DNA of 64,000 bases from Bifidobacterium aquikefiri. GTDB taxonomy: Bacteria; Actinomycetota; Actinomycetes; Actinomycetales; Bifidobacteriaceae. The notes beneath the pieces were generated by a model. The model made no database searches. It was not told the DNA's origin and saw only the letters and a program-made list of their open reading frames with translations. Location of the stretch: the NCBI RefSeq assembly GCF_002259795.1, contig NZ_MWXA01000009.1:1-64000 (forward strand), written 5' to 3'. Below are positions 27,178 to 36,347 of this stretch, piece after piece (position 1 is the first letter of the stretch; every line of letters begins with the position of its first letter). The position numbers were made by a program, and so were the translations under genes.

Positions 27178-27888
27178 TCATACGAGATAGCGGGCATCGA
27201 CTTCGACTCTCGGACGGATGTCCAGATTGGTCAGATGGACGTCCTGTGGCGAATCCACAACCATGAGAATCATTTCGGCAACGCTCGAGGCATGAATGTA
27301 GCGGTCCGGCTCATAGTCCAGACTCATCTCCGAAGAGATGGTCCTCAGCATCGTCGTATCGATCTGACCGGGATAGAGCGTCGCGACACGCACTCCATTG
27401 GCCGACTCCTCAAGCCTGAGCGTATCGGCATAACCACGCAGGGCATGCTTCGATGCGGCGTACACGGCATGCTGTGCCACTGCCCGCTCCCCTGCACCCG
27501 AATTCACGAAGACGATCGTTCCACGTCGATCACGCAAGGATTGAATGAGCCCATTGACGATAAGGGCCTGCGAGATCACATTCGTTCTCATCGTCATGTT
27601 CCACATATGCTCATCGGCTTCGCAGGCCCTGGAAGTGTGGCATACGGCTGCAGTGAATATCAGCGCGTCAAGCGTCCTTCCCTGCATCGAAAGCAACGCT
27701 TCACGAATGGAATCATCGTCCGACAGATCCAGGCTCATGGTCTCTACGCCCAGCTCCTGGAGGGTAGACAGGTCACGCTTCGAACGCGCAGTTGCAATGA
27801 CACGCCAATGCTCTCTTAGAGCCTTCACTGATGCAAGGCCCACGCCTCCGCCCGCGCCGATGATCAGAGCTGTTCTCTTCTCTGACAT
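27178..27888 (-). CDS. Short-chain dehydrogenase/reductase
   Basis: This is an NAD(P)-dependent oxidoreductase of the classical SDR fold. The 236-residue protein has the dinucleotide motif GAGGGVG at residues 11-17, a basic residue pattern ATARSKRDL after strand 2 that suggests NADP, catalytic Ser in VNSGAG, and Tyr/Lys in YAASKHAL. The ATG at 27888 follows AAAGGAGTG. It is the last gene of the liv / methyltransferase / C-S lyase run, 128 bases after livGF, so it may share that transcript. Its substrate is unknown. Confidence 0.85.
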   Translation of the reverse strand: MSEKRTALIIGAGGGVGLASVKALREHWRVIATARSKRDLSTLQELGVETMSLDLSDDDSIREALLSMQGRTLDALIFTAAVCHTSRACEADEHMWNMTMRTNVISQALIVNGLIQSLRDRRGTIVFVNSGAGERAVAQHAVYAASKHALRGYADTLRLEESANGVRVATLYPGQIDTTMLRTISSEMSLDYEPDRYIHASSVAEMILMVVDSPQDVHLTNLDIRPRVEVDARYLV

Positions 27889-28016
27889 ATCACACTCCTT
27901 TCCATAGTCGCTCGTGGACCTTCCCGATCATCCAAGCCAGCTGCATGCTCTGACCGTCGTGAATGTCCACTTGCCGCATTGCCACGGTGCACCGCATTGC
28001 CCAGGGATTTCTCAGA

Positions 28017-29795
28017 TCATGCATTCTTGCCGAGGTATGCTTCCTGGACCGCCGAATTCGATGCCAGGCTTCTTGCAGACCCCTCAAGAACGATCGAGCC
28101 GTTCTGCAGTACGAACCCATAATCTGCGATCGAGAGCGCCAACTCCGCCTGCTGCTCGATCAGCAGCACCGCAATGCCCAGATCGTCGCGAAGCATCTTG
28201 ATCGCATGCAGCACCTCATCGACAAGCTTGGGAGAAAGCCCCATCGTCGGTTCGTCCATGCATATCAGCCGGGGCTTGCTCATCAGAGCACGTCCGAAGG
28301 CAAGCATCTGCTGTTCGCCGCCGGAAAGCGTTCCTGCAAGCTGCATATGGCGCTCCTTCAATCGTGGAAATCGTTCGAATATCTCATCTACATCCTCGCG
28401 GACCGCCTTGCCCGACTTACGGACGTAGGCGCCGCTCAGCAGGTTCTCAGTGACCGTCATCTCGGGAAATACATGCCTGGCTTCAGGAACCGAGGCGATG
28501 CCCCGTCGAATCCTCTGCTCGGTGCTGACCCCCTGAATGTCGCGGCCTTCGTAGATGACCTTCCCACTTCTCGGATTGAGCAGACCGAGCACGGTGCGCA
28601 TGGTGGTGGTCTTCCCTACCGCATTGCCACCGAGCAGAGAGACGATTTGTCCGGTGCGCACGTTGAGTGATACGTCATAGAGGGTCTGCACAGGGCCATA
28701 TCCGGCATCCACATGCTGGACGTCAAGAATATAGGGATGCTCGACCGAGATCGGCAGCTTCCTGTGCTCGGAAACCTGATGGCCATCGACAACCTGAGGA
28801 TCGGGAACGACTTCGACCGTCGAGGCCAGACTCGCCAACGATGCCGAAGCGGAAGACATCGCCGGCTCCTCCGACGCTGACGATGATGTCGAATCCGCTG
28901 AATCCACCGATGCAATCTGCCTGTCGCCTCCAAGATAGGCGTTGATTACCTTCGGGTTCCTGCGCACGTCGGCAGGAAGTCCCTCCGCGATGATCGAGCC
29001 GTTGTCCATGACGACCAACCAGTCGCACAGCGCCATGACGAAATCCATCTTGTGCTCGACAAGCAGCATCGTATGCCCCTTTGCCTTGAGCTCGAGAAGC
29101 TGCTCCATCACCTCGGTCGTCTCAGTCTGATTCATACCGGCCGTGGGCTCGTCGAGGCAAAGGAGATGCGGTTCGGCAATCATCGCACGGCCTATTTCCG
29201 TCCTTCGCTTGTTCGCATACGAGAGCGAATAGGTCTGATGCTGGCGCATGGGTTCGAGATGATCCCCGAAGGACTTGACGCTCTGGTCAACGCCATCCTT
29301 GACCCCTGCCATCTCCTTGCGTGACTTAGGTCCAGGAATCAGGCTCAGGCACAGCTCCCCGAGTAACGATGCCCATTTCACCACGGGATAGTCCTGAAGA
29401 CCCTTCCATGGACGGGATGCGGTCATGACCTTATGCAGTCCCATCTCGAGATTCTCATCGACGCTCATGGAACCGAAGACCCTGCCATTCTGGAAGGTGC
29501 GCGCGATGCCGACATCCGACACCGCAGTCTGCCGGAAGTGCTCGATATGCGTGCCCTCGAAGACTATCTCTCCCGAATCGGGGTTGAATAGTCCTGAGAT
29601 CATGTTGATAGTTGTGGACTTTCCCGAACCGTTGGGACCAATGATGCCAACAGTCTCGCCCTTATGGATCCGCAGTGAAATGTCGTTGACTGCATGCACC
29701 CCTGAGAATGACTTGTCGAGATGGTTGACTTCCAGGATGGCCGGCCGTGAGGCCTGGTTCGGCTGCTGGCCGCCAAGTGACTTGTTGTCTGCCAT
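28017..29795 (-). CDS. Branched-chain-type ABC transporter, fused ATP-binding proteins (LivG-LivF)
   Basis: Both ATPases of a HAAT-type amino acid importer are on one 592-residue chain. The first has Walker A GPNGSGKST, signature LSYANKRRTEIGRAM (the degenerate LivG signature) and LCLDEPTAGMN. A Ser/Ala/Glu linker near residues 290-340 joins it to the second, with Walker A GGNAVGKTT, signature LSGGEQQMLAFGRAL and CMDEPTMGLSP. The second P-loop has Ala-Val in place of the usual Ala-Gly. The ATG at 29795 has AAGGAG seven bases ahead, lying within the end of the upstream permease gene. The open frame runs further upstream without support. Confidence 0.92.
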   Translation of the reverse strand: MADNKSLGGQQPNQASRPAILEVNHLDKSFSGVHAVNDISLRIHKGETVGIIGPNGSGKSTTINMISGLFNPDSGEIVFEGTHIEHFRQTAVSDVGIARTFQNGRVFGSMSVDENLEMGLHKVMTASRPWKGLQDYPVVKWASLLGELCLSLIPGPKSRKEMAGVKDGVDQSVKSFGDHLEPMRQHQTYSLSYANKRRTEIGRAMIAEPHLLCLDEPTAGMNQTETTEVMEQLLELKAKGHTMLLVEHKMDFVMALCDWLVVMDNGSIIAEGLPADVRRNPKVINAYLGGDRQIASVDSADSTSSSASEEPAMSSASASLASLASTVEVVPDPQVVDGHQVSEHRKLPISVEHPYILDVQHVDAGYGPVQTLYDVSLNVRTGQIVSLLGGNAVGKTTTMRTVLGLLNPRSGKVIYEGRDIQGVSTEQRIRRGIASVPEARHVFPEMTVTENLLSGAYVRKSGKAVREDVDEIFERFPRLKERHMQLAGTLSGGEQQMLAFGRALMSKPRLICMDEPTMGLSPKLVDEVLHAIKMLRDDLGIAVLLIEQQAELALSIADYGFVLQNGSIVLEGSARSLASNSAVQEAYLGKNA

Positions 29796-29799
29796 GTGA

Positions 29800-31611
29800 C
29801 TACTCCTTCTTTGCGAACAAACCCTGTGGACGGAAGATGATGATGAGAATGAGCAGCACTCCGTAGACGATGATTCGACCGCCCGACATGAATCGAAGCA
29901 GCTCGGGTGCTCCCACCAGAACGATTGCACCAAGTATCGTGCCGACCGGTGAGCTGAGTCCTCCCAGGACGGCGATGGTCAGCACCAGTGAGGATGTTGC
30001 GAATGGGAACATCGAAGGGTCGATATAGGTGTATTGATGTGCCATGAGTGCGCCGGCGATGCCCGCGAAGAATGCCGCGATTGCGAATGCGAGAGCCTTG
30101 TACGCCGATGTCCTGATGCCGATGGATTCCGATGCAACGGGATCATTGCCAATGGATTCGATTGTCTTTCCAAGATGTGACTTGCGAATCTTCGTAATGA
30201 CCAGGAGCTCGATCAGCAGGAACGTCAGAACCAGCACATATTGCAGCTGGGGTGTGAAGAGCGTGAACCCGAAGAGCTGGGGGAACGGAATCCCCGTAAT
30301 GCCAAGCGAACCTTTGGTTATCGGCTCGAACACACGGATCAGTGCGACCGTTATCGATCCCACTCCAATCGTTGCAATGGCGATGTAATGGCCCGAAAGC
30401 TTCCATACCGGGAAGGTGATGATGCTGGAAAAGATCGCCGCAACCAATCCGCCGCAAAGCACTCCGACCAGGAAGGAAGCATGCAGCTGCCCCACCAGAA
30501 TCGCCGACGTGTATGCTCCCAGGGCTATCGGACCCGCCTGCCCGAGTGCGACCTGACCGGCTGAACCGGAAACCATCGTCAGTCCCATGGCCGCCATCGC
30601 ATAGATCATGATCTGAATGCCCACGCTTGAGAAATAGTCAGTCGCCAGGAATGGAGCCACGAGCGCGGCGACGATCAGTATCGGCCCAAGCCATCTCGGA
30701 ATTCTGTAGGGTTTCGCCCCTCCCGAGAATGATCCGGTCATCGGCTCGTGCAACACCTGCTTCTTTCCGAAGAGGCCGTTGGGACGGACGAGAAGAATGA
30801 TGATAAGCGCGCCGAAGGTGATCAGATCATGCGCGCCATCTCCAAAGGCGTACACTCCCAAGGCTTCGACTATACCTAGGGTGAGACCGCCCACGACGGC
30901 TCCCGGCATTGAGCCGAGTCCCCCGATGGTCGCAGCTATGAAGGCCGTCATTCCCACTGAGGAGCCGCTTGTCGGGCTGACGTTCGAATTGAACATCCCG
31001 ACGAATATGCCTGCGACTCCCGCGAACGCGGATGCAATGACGAAGGAGATGTTCTGGATTCGCTTCACCGGTATGCCCACCTGCTTGGCTGCCTGGGTGT
31101 CCTGTGCAGTCGCCCTGATTGCCTGACCCATCTTGCCATATTTCAGGAATGCCGCCATGCTCGCCATGATGGCCACGGTGAGTAGCAGCATCACGATATC
31201 GGAGGTCCCGATTCTCACTCCCAGGAATTCGATGTTGTGCGATGGCAGCAATTCAGGGAATGACCTCGTTTCCGTGCCGAAGATCATCTGCGATGTGTTA
31301 TCGAGAATCATGCCGACGCCTATCGTCGCCAGCAGGGCCGCCACCGATGGGCGGTTCTGCAGGGGCGATATCACGAGCGTGTTCAGTAGCAGCCCGATCA
31401 GACCAGTGATGAGCGCAACCAGGATGATGGTGGGCACTATGCCAAGTCCCAGAACGGAACCAAGCCACCAGGCAATCATCATTCCCATGCCGAACACTGC
31501 GGCGTGTGCGAAGTTCGCCACGTTGGAGACTCCGAAGATCAGCGACATTCCGAGCGCGACTATGGCATACGCGTTACCGTGCATGAAACCGGTAATCAGT
31601 GTATCTACCAT
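29800..31611 (-). CDS. Branched-chain-type ABC transporter, fused permeases (LivH-LivM)
   Basis: Both permeases of the importer form a single 603-residue chain. Residues 1 to about 290 are LivH-like (SLIFGVSNVANFAHAA, then RATAQDTQAAKQVGIPVKRI, the ATPase-docking loop). The second half is LivM-like with GLTMVSGSAGQVALGQAGP and the docking loop GKTIESIGNDPVASESIGI. It lies between the binding protein and the fused ATPase, with four bases between its stop and the next start. LivHM fusions are known in actinobacteria. The ligand class is inferred as amino-acid-like or amide-like. Confidence 0.93.
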   Translation of the reverse strand: MVDTLITGFMHGNAYAIVALGMSLIFGVSNVANFAHAAVFGMGMMIAWWLGSVLGLGIVPTIILVALITGLIGLLLNTLVISPLQNRPSVAALLATIGVGMILDNTSQMIFGTETRSFPELLPSHNIEFLGVRIGTSDIVMLLLTVAIMASMAAFLKYGKMGQAIRATAQDTQAAKQVGIPVKRIQNISFVIASAFAGVAGIFVGMFNSNVSPTSGSSVGMTAFIAATIGGLGSMPGAVVGGLTLGIVEALGVYAFGDGAHDLITFGALIIILLVRPNGLFGKKQVLHEPMTGSFSGGAKPYRIPRWLGPILIVAALVAPFLATDYFSSVGIQIMIYAMAAMGLTMVSGSAGQVALGQAGPIALGAYTSAILVGQLHASFLVGVLCGGLVAAIFSSIITFPVWKLSGHYIAIATIGVGSITVALIRVFEPITKGSLGITGIPFPQLFGFTLFTPQLQYVLVLTFLLIELLVITKIRKSHLGKTIESIGNDPVASESIGIRTSAYKALAFAIAAFFAGIAGALMAHQYTYIDPSMFPFATSSLVLTIAVLGGLSSPVGTILGAIVLVGAPELLRFMSGGRIIVYGVLLILIIIFRPQGLFAKKE

Positions 31612-31648
31612 GCTTACATCCTTTCTTCATGAACGAGCGGACCGCATC

Positions 31649-31708
31649 CGCCGCCCTGACCGCCCTGACATCTTCGATGATCGGATATTCGGGGCGGTTC
31701 GGGCGGCG
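31649..31708 (-). promoter_or_regulatory. Long GC-rich hairpin between livJ-like gene and permease gene
   Basis: CGCCGCCCTGACCGCCC (31649-31665) pairs with GGGCGGTTCGGGCGGCG (31692-31708) with two mismatches. It lies directly after the stop of the binding-protein gene. There is no T-run, so it probably stabilises the upstream message or causes partial termination, giving more binding protein than permease. Confidence 0.6.
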
Positions 31709-31719
31709 AAGCGTCGCGC

Positions 31720-32895
31720 TCAGTCGGTGATCTGGAACTTTCCGTCAGTCAGTTCAAGCTTGAGGAATGACGTGCTGTCCATTCGACGCGTGCTCTGATT
31801 GAACTTGAACGTCGTCTTCGTGCCGACATAGCAAGGGAAGTCGTCCACGGTCTTCAGCGCCTTCTCGACGCCCTCTCTGGTCGCGCTCGTCTTGTTCATT
31901 CCGTATGCCAGATCTATGATCGACGCATATGATGTCTGGTTGAATTCACCGGGGTCGGTCTTGTAAGCCGCTCTGAATGCCTTGACGAATTTGGCAGCGT
32001 TGGGGTTGGTTGAATCAGGAGTGAATGGACCAATGAGTCGCGTTCCCTCGCCATTCGAACCGGAGAGCTTGATATATTCCTGCGTGATCTGCCCGCCATA
32101 GAACAGCCCCGTATAGCCAAGCTTATCGCGCAAGGTGTTGACCACCAGCGCACCGTCCGGCCCATAACCGATATGCACAACTGCGTCGGGCTTCGCATCC
32201 CTGGCAGGAATCAGTATTGGCGAAAGATCGGTGGAATCCGCCAGATAGGAGGACTCATAGACGATGCTGATGCCGAGCTTCTTGGCTTCCTTCTTGAATT
32301 CGGCGTAGGCCGACTTGCCCCAGTCATTCTCGATGTAGACGGCTGCGATCTTCTTCGCCTTCTGCGCCACCAGCTCTGCGTTCTGCTTCTGGAAAACCGC
32401 CTGACTGAACTGTGGTGTCCATACATAGTCGCCGGTCGAAGTGAAATCCGATACCGAATTGTTGAACCCGTAATGGACCAGCTTTGCCTGCTGGAAGGTT
32501 GGCGATGCCGCCATGGATGCGCCGGATGAATAGTCTCCTACAACCGCCACCACTGACTTGTCCGCCGCTATCTTGGGGGCGATCGCAGCGGTCTGCTTCG
32601 GATCCGACTGCGTGTCGAAATACTTCAGCTCAAGCTTCTTCCCCTGCACACCACCATCGGCGTTGACCTGCTTGACGCCAAGATCAAGACCCTGCTTGAA
32701 CATCTTTCCATATTCTGCGTATTGTCCCGTCTCCGGATACATGACGGCGATCGCCACGCTTGATGAGCTGCTTTCGCCGCTTGTTCCCGATCCGAAGGTT
32801 GAATTCTGTGCGCATGCGCTGGTGAAGAGCAGCGCACCTGCTGTGCAGACTCCGAGGAGTAGTTGTCGTATTGAAATGTGATTGTTTCTTGTCAT
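31720..32895 (-). CDS. Branched-chain-type ABC transporter substrate-binding lipoprotein
   Basis: This is an extracellular lipid-anchored receptor of the LivJ/AmiC type (Peripla_BP_6). The 391-residue protein has a signal peptide with lipobox FTSAC, a Ser/Gly linker, and the family start VAIAVMYPETGQYAEYGKMF. Segments VVAVVGDYSSGASMAASPTF and IAAVYIENDWGKSAY match the fold; the ligand-contact region GDYSSGA is Ser-rich as in amino-acid binders. It follows the methyltransferase gene by 62 bases. The specific ligand cannot be read from sequence. Confidence 0.92.
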   Translation of the reverse strand: MTRNNHISIRQLLLGVCTAGALLFTSACAQNSTFGSGTSGESSSSSVAIAVMYPETGQYAEYGKMFKQGLDLGVKQVNADGGVQGKKLELKYFDTQSDPKQTAAIAPKIAADKSVVAVVGDYSSGASMAASPTFQQAKLVHYGFNNSVSDFTSTGDYVWTPQFSQAVFQKQNAELVAQKAKKIAAVYIENDWGKSAYAEFKKEAKKLGISIVYESSYLADSTDLSPILIPARDAKPDAVVHIGYGPDGALVVNTLRDKLGYTGLFYGGQITQEYIKLSGSNGEGTRLIGPFTPDSTNPNAAKFVKAFRAAYKTDPGEFNQTSYASIIDLAYGMNKTSATREGVEKALKTVDDFPCYVGTKTTFKFNQSTRRMDSTSFLKLELTDGKFQITD

Positions 32896-32957
32896 GATTG
32901 TTCTCTCTGCGATGTGTGTTGGTTATGGTGCCATGGATATGCAGGACTCGCGCAGGA

Positions 32958-33995
32958 TCATGCCTCTTGCAGCAAGGTGAGCGCAGAATCCGAGGCCGGA
33001 GTCGGAATGGTGCAGCTTGGGGCCAGCAGGAACGGCTTGCCCGCCCGAGATTTGAATGTTTCGCTGAGCTGCTCGCCCACCTCGTCCAGATGCTGATTGT
33101 CGCCAAGGAGCGAATAGTTCACACCACCTACAGGCGTGATTCCCATGTCCTCGGTTATTTCAGGGTTGTCAGGCAGGAATTGGTCCCATTGCAGGGCGCT
33201 GATTGGATATGAGGTGAACCATTGCGGATGCGAGTTCTTCTGGCAGGTGTGCAGCACGGAGATCTTGCCGTATTCCTTCAGCTTCTCGAGAATCTGAAGA
33301 TCGTATGGCGTCGAGAATTCCTTGAATTCCTCTTCGCTGAAATACCCGTCGCTCGCCGTTCCCGTGACCGCATAGAACAGTCCGTCGAGACCAGCCCCGC
33401 CATCCTCGGGGGCTGCGACAAGTGCGTCAAGGTAGTCTATGAAGGTGTCGGTTATCGCCTGCAGAGCCTTCTTGGCCTCTTCCGGCTGCTCAAGAATCAG
33501 TTCCTTTCTCGTGAAGGTCGTCTCTGAGCCGTATACGACCATATTCGGATACAGTGGAAGGCCTGCCAGTTGCAGCAGGGTCGACAGCGGCGAGAACATC
33601 GTCTGTATGGTCACGCGATCCGGGAAATGTGCCTTTATGAGTCTGGCTCCCTCGACATGCTCTTGGAGAATGTCGGATTCGGCGATCGTCTTCGCAGTAA
33701 TCGAAGCCACATCGGCCGGCTTTTCGATTGCCGCCTTGAGCTGCTTCTGGACGGGAACGTCGCCATAATCGTTGGGCAAGAACTGCGCTCCCCAGACTTC
33801 CGCGAAGTAGGTGGCTCGTGGATTGATCTTGATCCAGTCCCAATCCCACTTCTCCACGAAGTCGATGGTGTGCTGGGCGAAGTCCTTTGCATCGTTCTCA
33901 TGCCCGTTGAAATGCTGCCATGCGCTCCTCAGAAAGGGGGTCGTGCTGTCGGAATCGATGATCCCGGCGAATTCTTCGGTTCTGTTCCTTGTCAT
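32958..33995 (-). CDS. UroD-superfamily methyltransferase with zinc-ligand pattern
   Basis: The 345-residue protein belongs to the uroporphyrinogen decarboxylase fold superfamily, with the characteristic segment IKINPRATYFAEVWGAQF. Near the C-terminus it has HTCQ and, about 85 residues on, APSCTIPTPASD. A His-x-Cys plus distal Cys set is the zinc site of the methyltransferase branch (MtbA/CmuA and methionine-synthase-like enzymes), not of haem-pathway decarboxylases. A methyl transfer to a thiol is therefore the better guess. The ATG at 33995 follows AAGGAG by six bases. It sits between a C-S lyase and an amino-acid-type importer, which supports a sulfur or methyl-compound role by inference. 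Confidence 0.78.
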   Translation of the reverse strand: MTRNRTEEFAGIIDSDSTTPFLRSAWQHFNGHENDAKDFAQHTIDFVEKWDWDWIKINPRATYFAEVWGAQFLPNDYGDVPVQKQLKAAIEKPADVASITAKTIAESDILQEHVEGARLIKAHFPDRVTIQTMFSPLSTLLQLAGLPLYPNMVVYGSETTFTRKELILEQPEEAKKALQAITDTFIDYLDALVAAPEDGGAGLDGLFYAVTGTASDGYFSEEEFKEFSTPYDLQILEKLKEYGKISVLHTCQKNSHPQWFTSYPISALQWDQFLPDNPEITEDMGITPVGGVNYSLLGDNQHLDEVGEQLSETFKSRAGKPFLLAPSCTIPTPASDSALTLLQEA

Positions 33996-34016
33996 GTTCT
34001 TCTCCTTGATATTGCG

Positions 34017-34046
34017 TTGATGTGGATTGATGTGGATTGATGTGGT
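34017..34046. repeat. Three tandem copies of a 10-base unit upstream of the methyltransferase gene
   Basis: TTGATGTGGA is repeated at 34017-34026 and 34027-34036, then as TTGATGTGGT at 34037-34046. The array lies in the 5' untranslated gap between the C-S lyase and methyltransferase genes, 22 bases before the methyltransferase start. Copy-number change here could alter spacing between the two genes. Confidence 0.7.
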
Positions 34047-34077
34047 TGAAATTGAAGTTGGTCGATAGGAAGCAGAC

Positions 34078-35295
34078 CTATGCAAGCCCGTCCCCGTGCA
34101 GGGCGCAATACATGCGGTCGAAGCTTTCCTGAAGCAGTGGATATGGCATCGCCGTGTTCATCCGCACGCAACCATGCCCCACCTTGCCGCACTCACTGCC
34201 ATCGGTAAGGGCGATTCCTGCCTTCTCGACGAAGTACCGTGCCGGATCGTCTATTCCCAGCGGGTTGAAGTCAAGCCATGCGATGTAGGTACCTTCGGGG
34301 TGGATGTAGCCGACATTGCTGAAGCGGCCCGACATCTCGTCGTCGACCAATGCGATGTTGCGTCTGACATAGTCCATGGCTTCGGAAAACCAAGCCATGC
34401 CGTGTTCGTATGCGGCCACCGTTGCGACCGCACCAATGGTCGCCGTCTGATGCTCTGACCACATCTCCCTTCGATTCCACAATTCAAGATCATCTGCGTT
34501 GGTGAGAATGACCTGTGCGCACTTGGTTCCGGGAATGTTGAAGGATTTGGAGACCGATGTCGCCGTAACTGCCTGCTTCGCCGTCGTCTCGTCGATCGAG
34601 GCAAAGGGAATATGAGTGTGTCCGTCAAATACAAAGGACGCATGGATCTCATCCGAGAAGATGCGTGCCCCGTATTTCCTGGCAAGCGCAGATATGTGCA
34701 GAAGCTCATCCTGGGTCAGCACCTTGCCGATGGGATTGTGCGGATTGCACAGGACGAAAGCCCTGCACCCATTCTGGAATGCCTTTTCAATGGCATCGAA
34801 GTCGAAAAGCCAGGAACTCTCTTGGCGAAGCATGTCGATTTCGATACATTCGATGTCATAGAGCTGTGGAACGCTCAGAAAAGGCATGTATGCGGGAGTC
34901 GGCACGATTACCGAGTTTCCGGATTTAACGAAGTCTCGCAGAAAGATCTCGTAGGCCTCGACAACATCGGGAACCACCTTGACGGCTCCCGAATCGACCT
35001 CCCAGCCATACTGATCGCGTTGCCATGCAGAGCATGCATCGGCGACGCGCCTCTTCCATGGATCTGAGATATAGCCCAGCGCGCCCTGCCTGGTGCTTTC
35101 AATCATCGCTTCCTGGATGCACGACGCAACGCCATAATCCATTTCCGCGATGAAGGCACCGATGCAGCCAGGGTATCGGGTCCACTTGTCGCCGCCGAGA
35201 GCTGCGAGGTCTTCTGCTTCAAGTGCATCGATCCGACGCGCCTTGAAACCGGTTTCTTCATATGCTGCTGTTGTGTTCATGCTGGTATTGTGCAT
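34078..35295 (-). CDS. MalY/PatB-type aminotransferase (C-S beta-lyase)
   Basis: This is a PLP-dependent fold-type I enzyme of the MalY/PatB branch, which cleaves cystathionine, cysteine conjugates or related C-S bonds to pyruvate, ammonia and a thiol. Landmarks are KWTRYPGCIGAFIAEMDYGV at the N-terminus (WIADMDF-like), VLCNPHNPIGKV, FSDEIHASFVFDGHTHIPF, and the PLP lysine in SVSKSFNIPGTKCA. The C-terminus has GHGCVRMNTA, with the substrate-binding Arg. An in-frame ATG at 35280 is an alternative start. It is the first gene of the run, and a LysR gene lies directly upstream. Lyase rather than transaminase activity is family knowledge. Confidence 0.88.
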   Translation of the reverse strand: MHNTSMNTTAAYEETGFKARRIDALEAEDLAALGGDKWTRYPGCIGAFIAEMDYGVASCIQEAMIESTRQGALGYISDPWKRRVADACSAWQRDQYGWEVDSGAVKVVPDVVEAYEIFLRDFVKSGNSVIVPTPAYMPFLSVPQLYDIECIEIDMLRQESSWLFDFDAIEKAFQNGCRAFVLCNPHNPIGKVLTQDELLHISALARKYGARIFSDEIHASFVFDGHTHIPFASIDETTAKQAVTATSVSKSFNIPGTKCAQVILTNADDLELWNRREMWSEHQTATIGAVATVAAYEHGMAWFSEAMDYVRRNIALVDDEMSGRFSNVGYIHPEGTYIAWLDFNPLGIDDPARYFVEKAGIALTDGSECGKVGHGCVRMNTAMPYPLLQESFDRMYCALHGDGLA

Positions 35296-35365
35296 GAATT
35301 CGCCGGCTCATTTCGGCACTATCTATCTGTAAAAACTTCAAGCTTGACAAGAATGCTTATATCCG

Positions 35366-35378
35366 TTAACACTGTTAA
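35366..35378. promoter_or_regulatory. Palindrome upstream of the C-S lyase operon
   Basis: TTAACA-C-TGTTAA is a perfect 13-base palindrome of the T-N11-A type bound by LysR regulators. It lies 70 bases before the C-S lyase start and 40 bases past the lysR stop. A TATAAG-like -10 follows it on the minus strand. Binding by the adjacent LysR protein is inferred. Confidence 0.5.
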
Positions 35379-35417
35379 TCCATTGTATTTCTACAACACA
35401 TGGATGTCCTCTCATTC

Positions 35418-36347
35418 TCACTCAAGCAGGTATTTCCTGGCAGCGCGGCGCACCTCCGCACGAACCTGCCGCAGCGACGGTCTGTCGTCACCCCGACGCA
35501 TCACAAAGAAGACGGAGCGGAATGCATTCGCATCACGAATGGGACATGCCTCCAGACTCTCTCGCACATGGGTCAGTGTCGCCAACCTAGGTACTATCGA
35601 AACCCCCATGCCCACCTCCACCAGATTCTGGGTGGCCCAGTAGTCGTCGGTGGAATGAGTGATGTTGGGCGTGAAGCCTGCAGCCTGAGACAGCCTCAGC
35701 AGGTTGGCCTGGCACATCGTGCATCCAGCGATCCACTGCTGCGATTGCACGGAAGAAAGATTCACCGCCTGCCGGTTTCTCTGATAGTCCTTTGCGACAT
35801 CACTGGATTTTCTTACCAGAAGCAACAGCGGGTCCCGCCCGAATTGCTCCATATTGAAATCCTCATGACTTTGCATAAATTCAGGAAGTGCATTGTATCG
35901 AAATGTTATTGCGCAGTCCACGCTTCCCTGCGACAAGGATGCCATCGCTTCCGGCGGTTCCATCTGTGTCAGAGTCACTCTCACATCAGATGACCAACTC
36001 ATATGGACCAGAACTCTCGCGATGAAAGTCGAACAGGCGGAGGGCGGTGCCACAAGTCTGATGTGCGAGGAATGATCGCTTCTGAGGTGCTGAAGGTCCT
36101 CGACGACCTGGGTCAGTCTACTGTCGATCAGCTGACCGTGACGTGCGCATGTCAATCCGGCCTGTGTGAGCTCAACCCCTGATGCCGTGCGGCGGACCAG
36201 CGTCATGCCGCAATCTTCCTCCAATTTCTTGATTTGCTGACTGATCGCAGGCTGTGACCAGCCATTTTCACGCGCCACCGCCGAGAAGGACCCCAGCCTC
36301 TCGACGTTCCACAGTGTGACGAGTGCCTGCGGATTGAAACGTTTCAT
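35418..36347 (-). CDS. LysR-family transcriptional regulator
   Basis: This LysR-type regulator probably controls the operon that begins with the C-S lyase. The 309-residue protein begins MKRFNPQALVTLWNVERLGSF, with the winged helix-turn-helix in FSAVARENGWSQPAISQQIK. The remainder is a two-lobed periplasmic-type effector domain with ANLLRLSQAAGFTPNITHS. The ATG at 36347 is preceded by GGGGG at five bases. It is on the same strand as the operon rather than divergent, which is less usual for LysR genes. Confidence 0.9.
   Translation of the reverse strand: MKRFNPQALVTLWNVERLGSFSAVARENGWSQPAISQQIKKLEEDCGMTLVRRTASGVELTQAGLTCARHGQLIDSRLTQVVEDLQHLRSDHSSHIRLVAPPSACSTFIARVLVHMSWSSDVRVTLTQMEPPEAMASLSQGSVDCAITFRYNALPEFMQSHEDFNMEQFGRDPLLLLVRKSSDVAKDYQRNRQAVNLSSVQSQQWIAGCTMCQANLLRLSQAAGFTPNITHSTDDYWATQNLVEVGMGVSIVPRLATLTHVRESLEACPIRDANAFRSVFFVMRRGDDRPSLRQVRAEVRRAARKYLLE

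Noticed and set aside
32958-33995. Uroporphyrinogen decarboxylase of haem synthesis
   Set aside because: The HxC...C zinc pattern and the operon context point to the methyltransferase branch, and no other haem gene is present.
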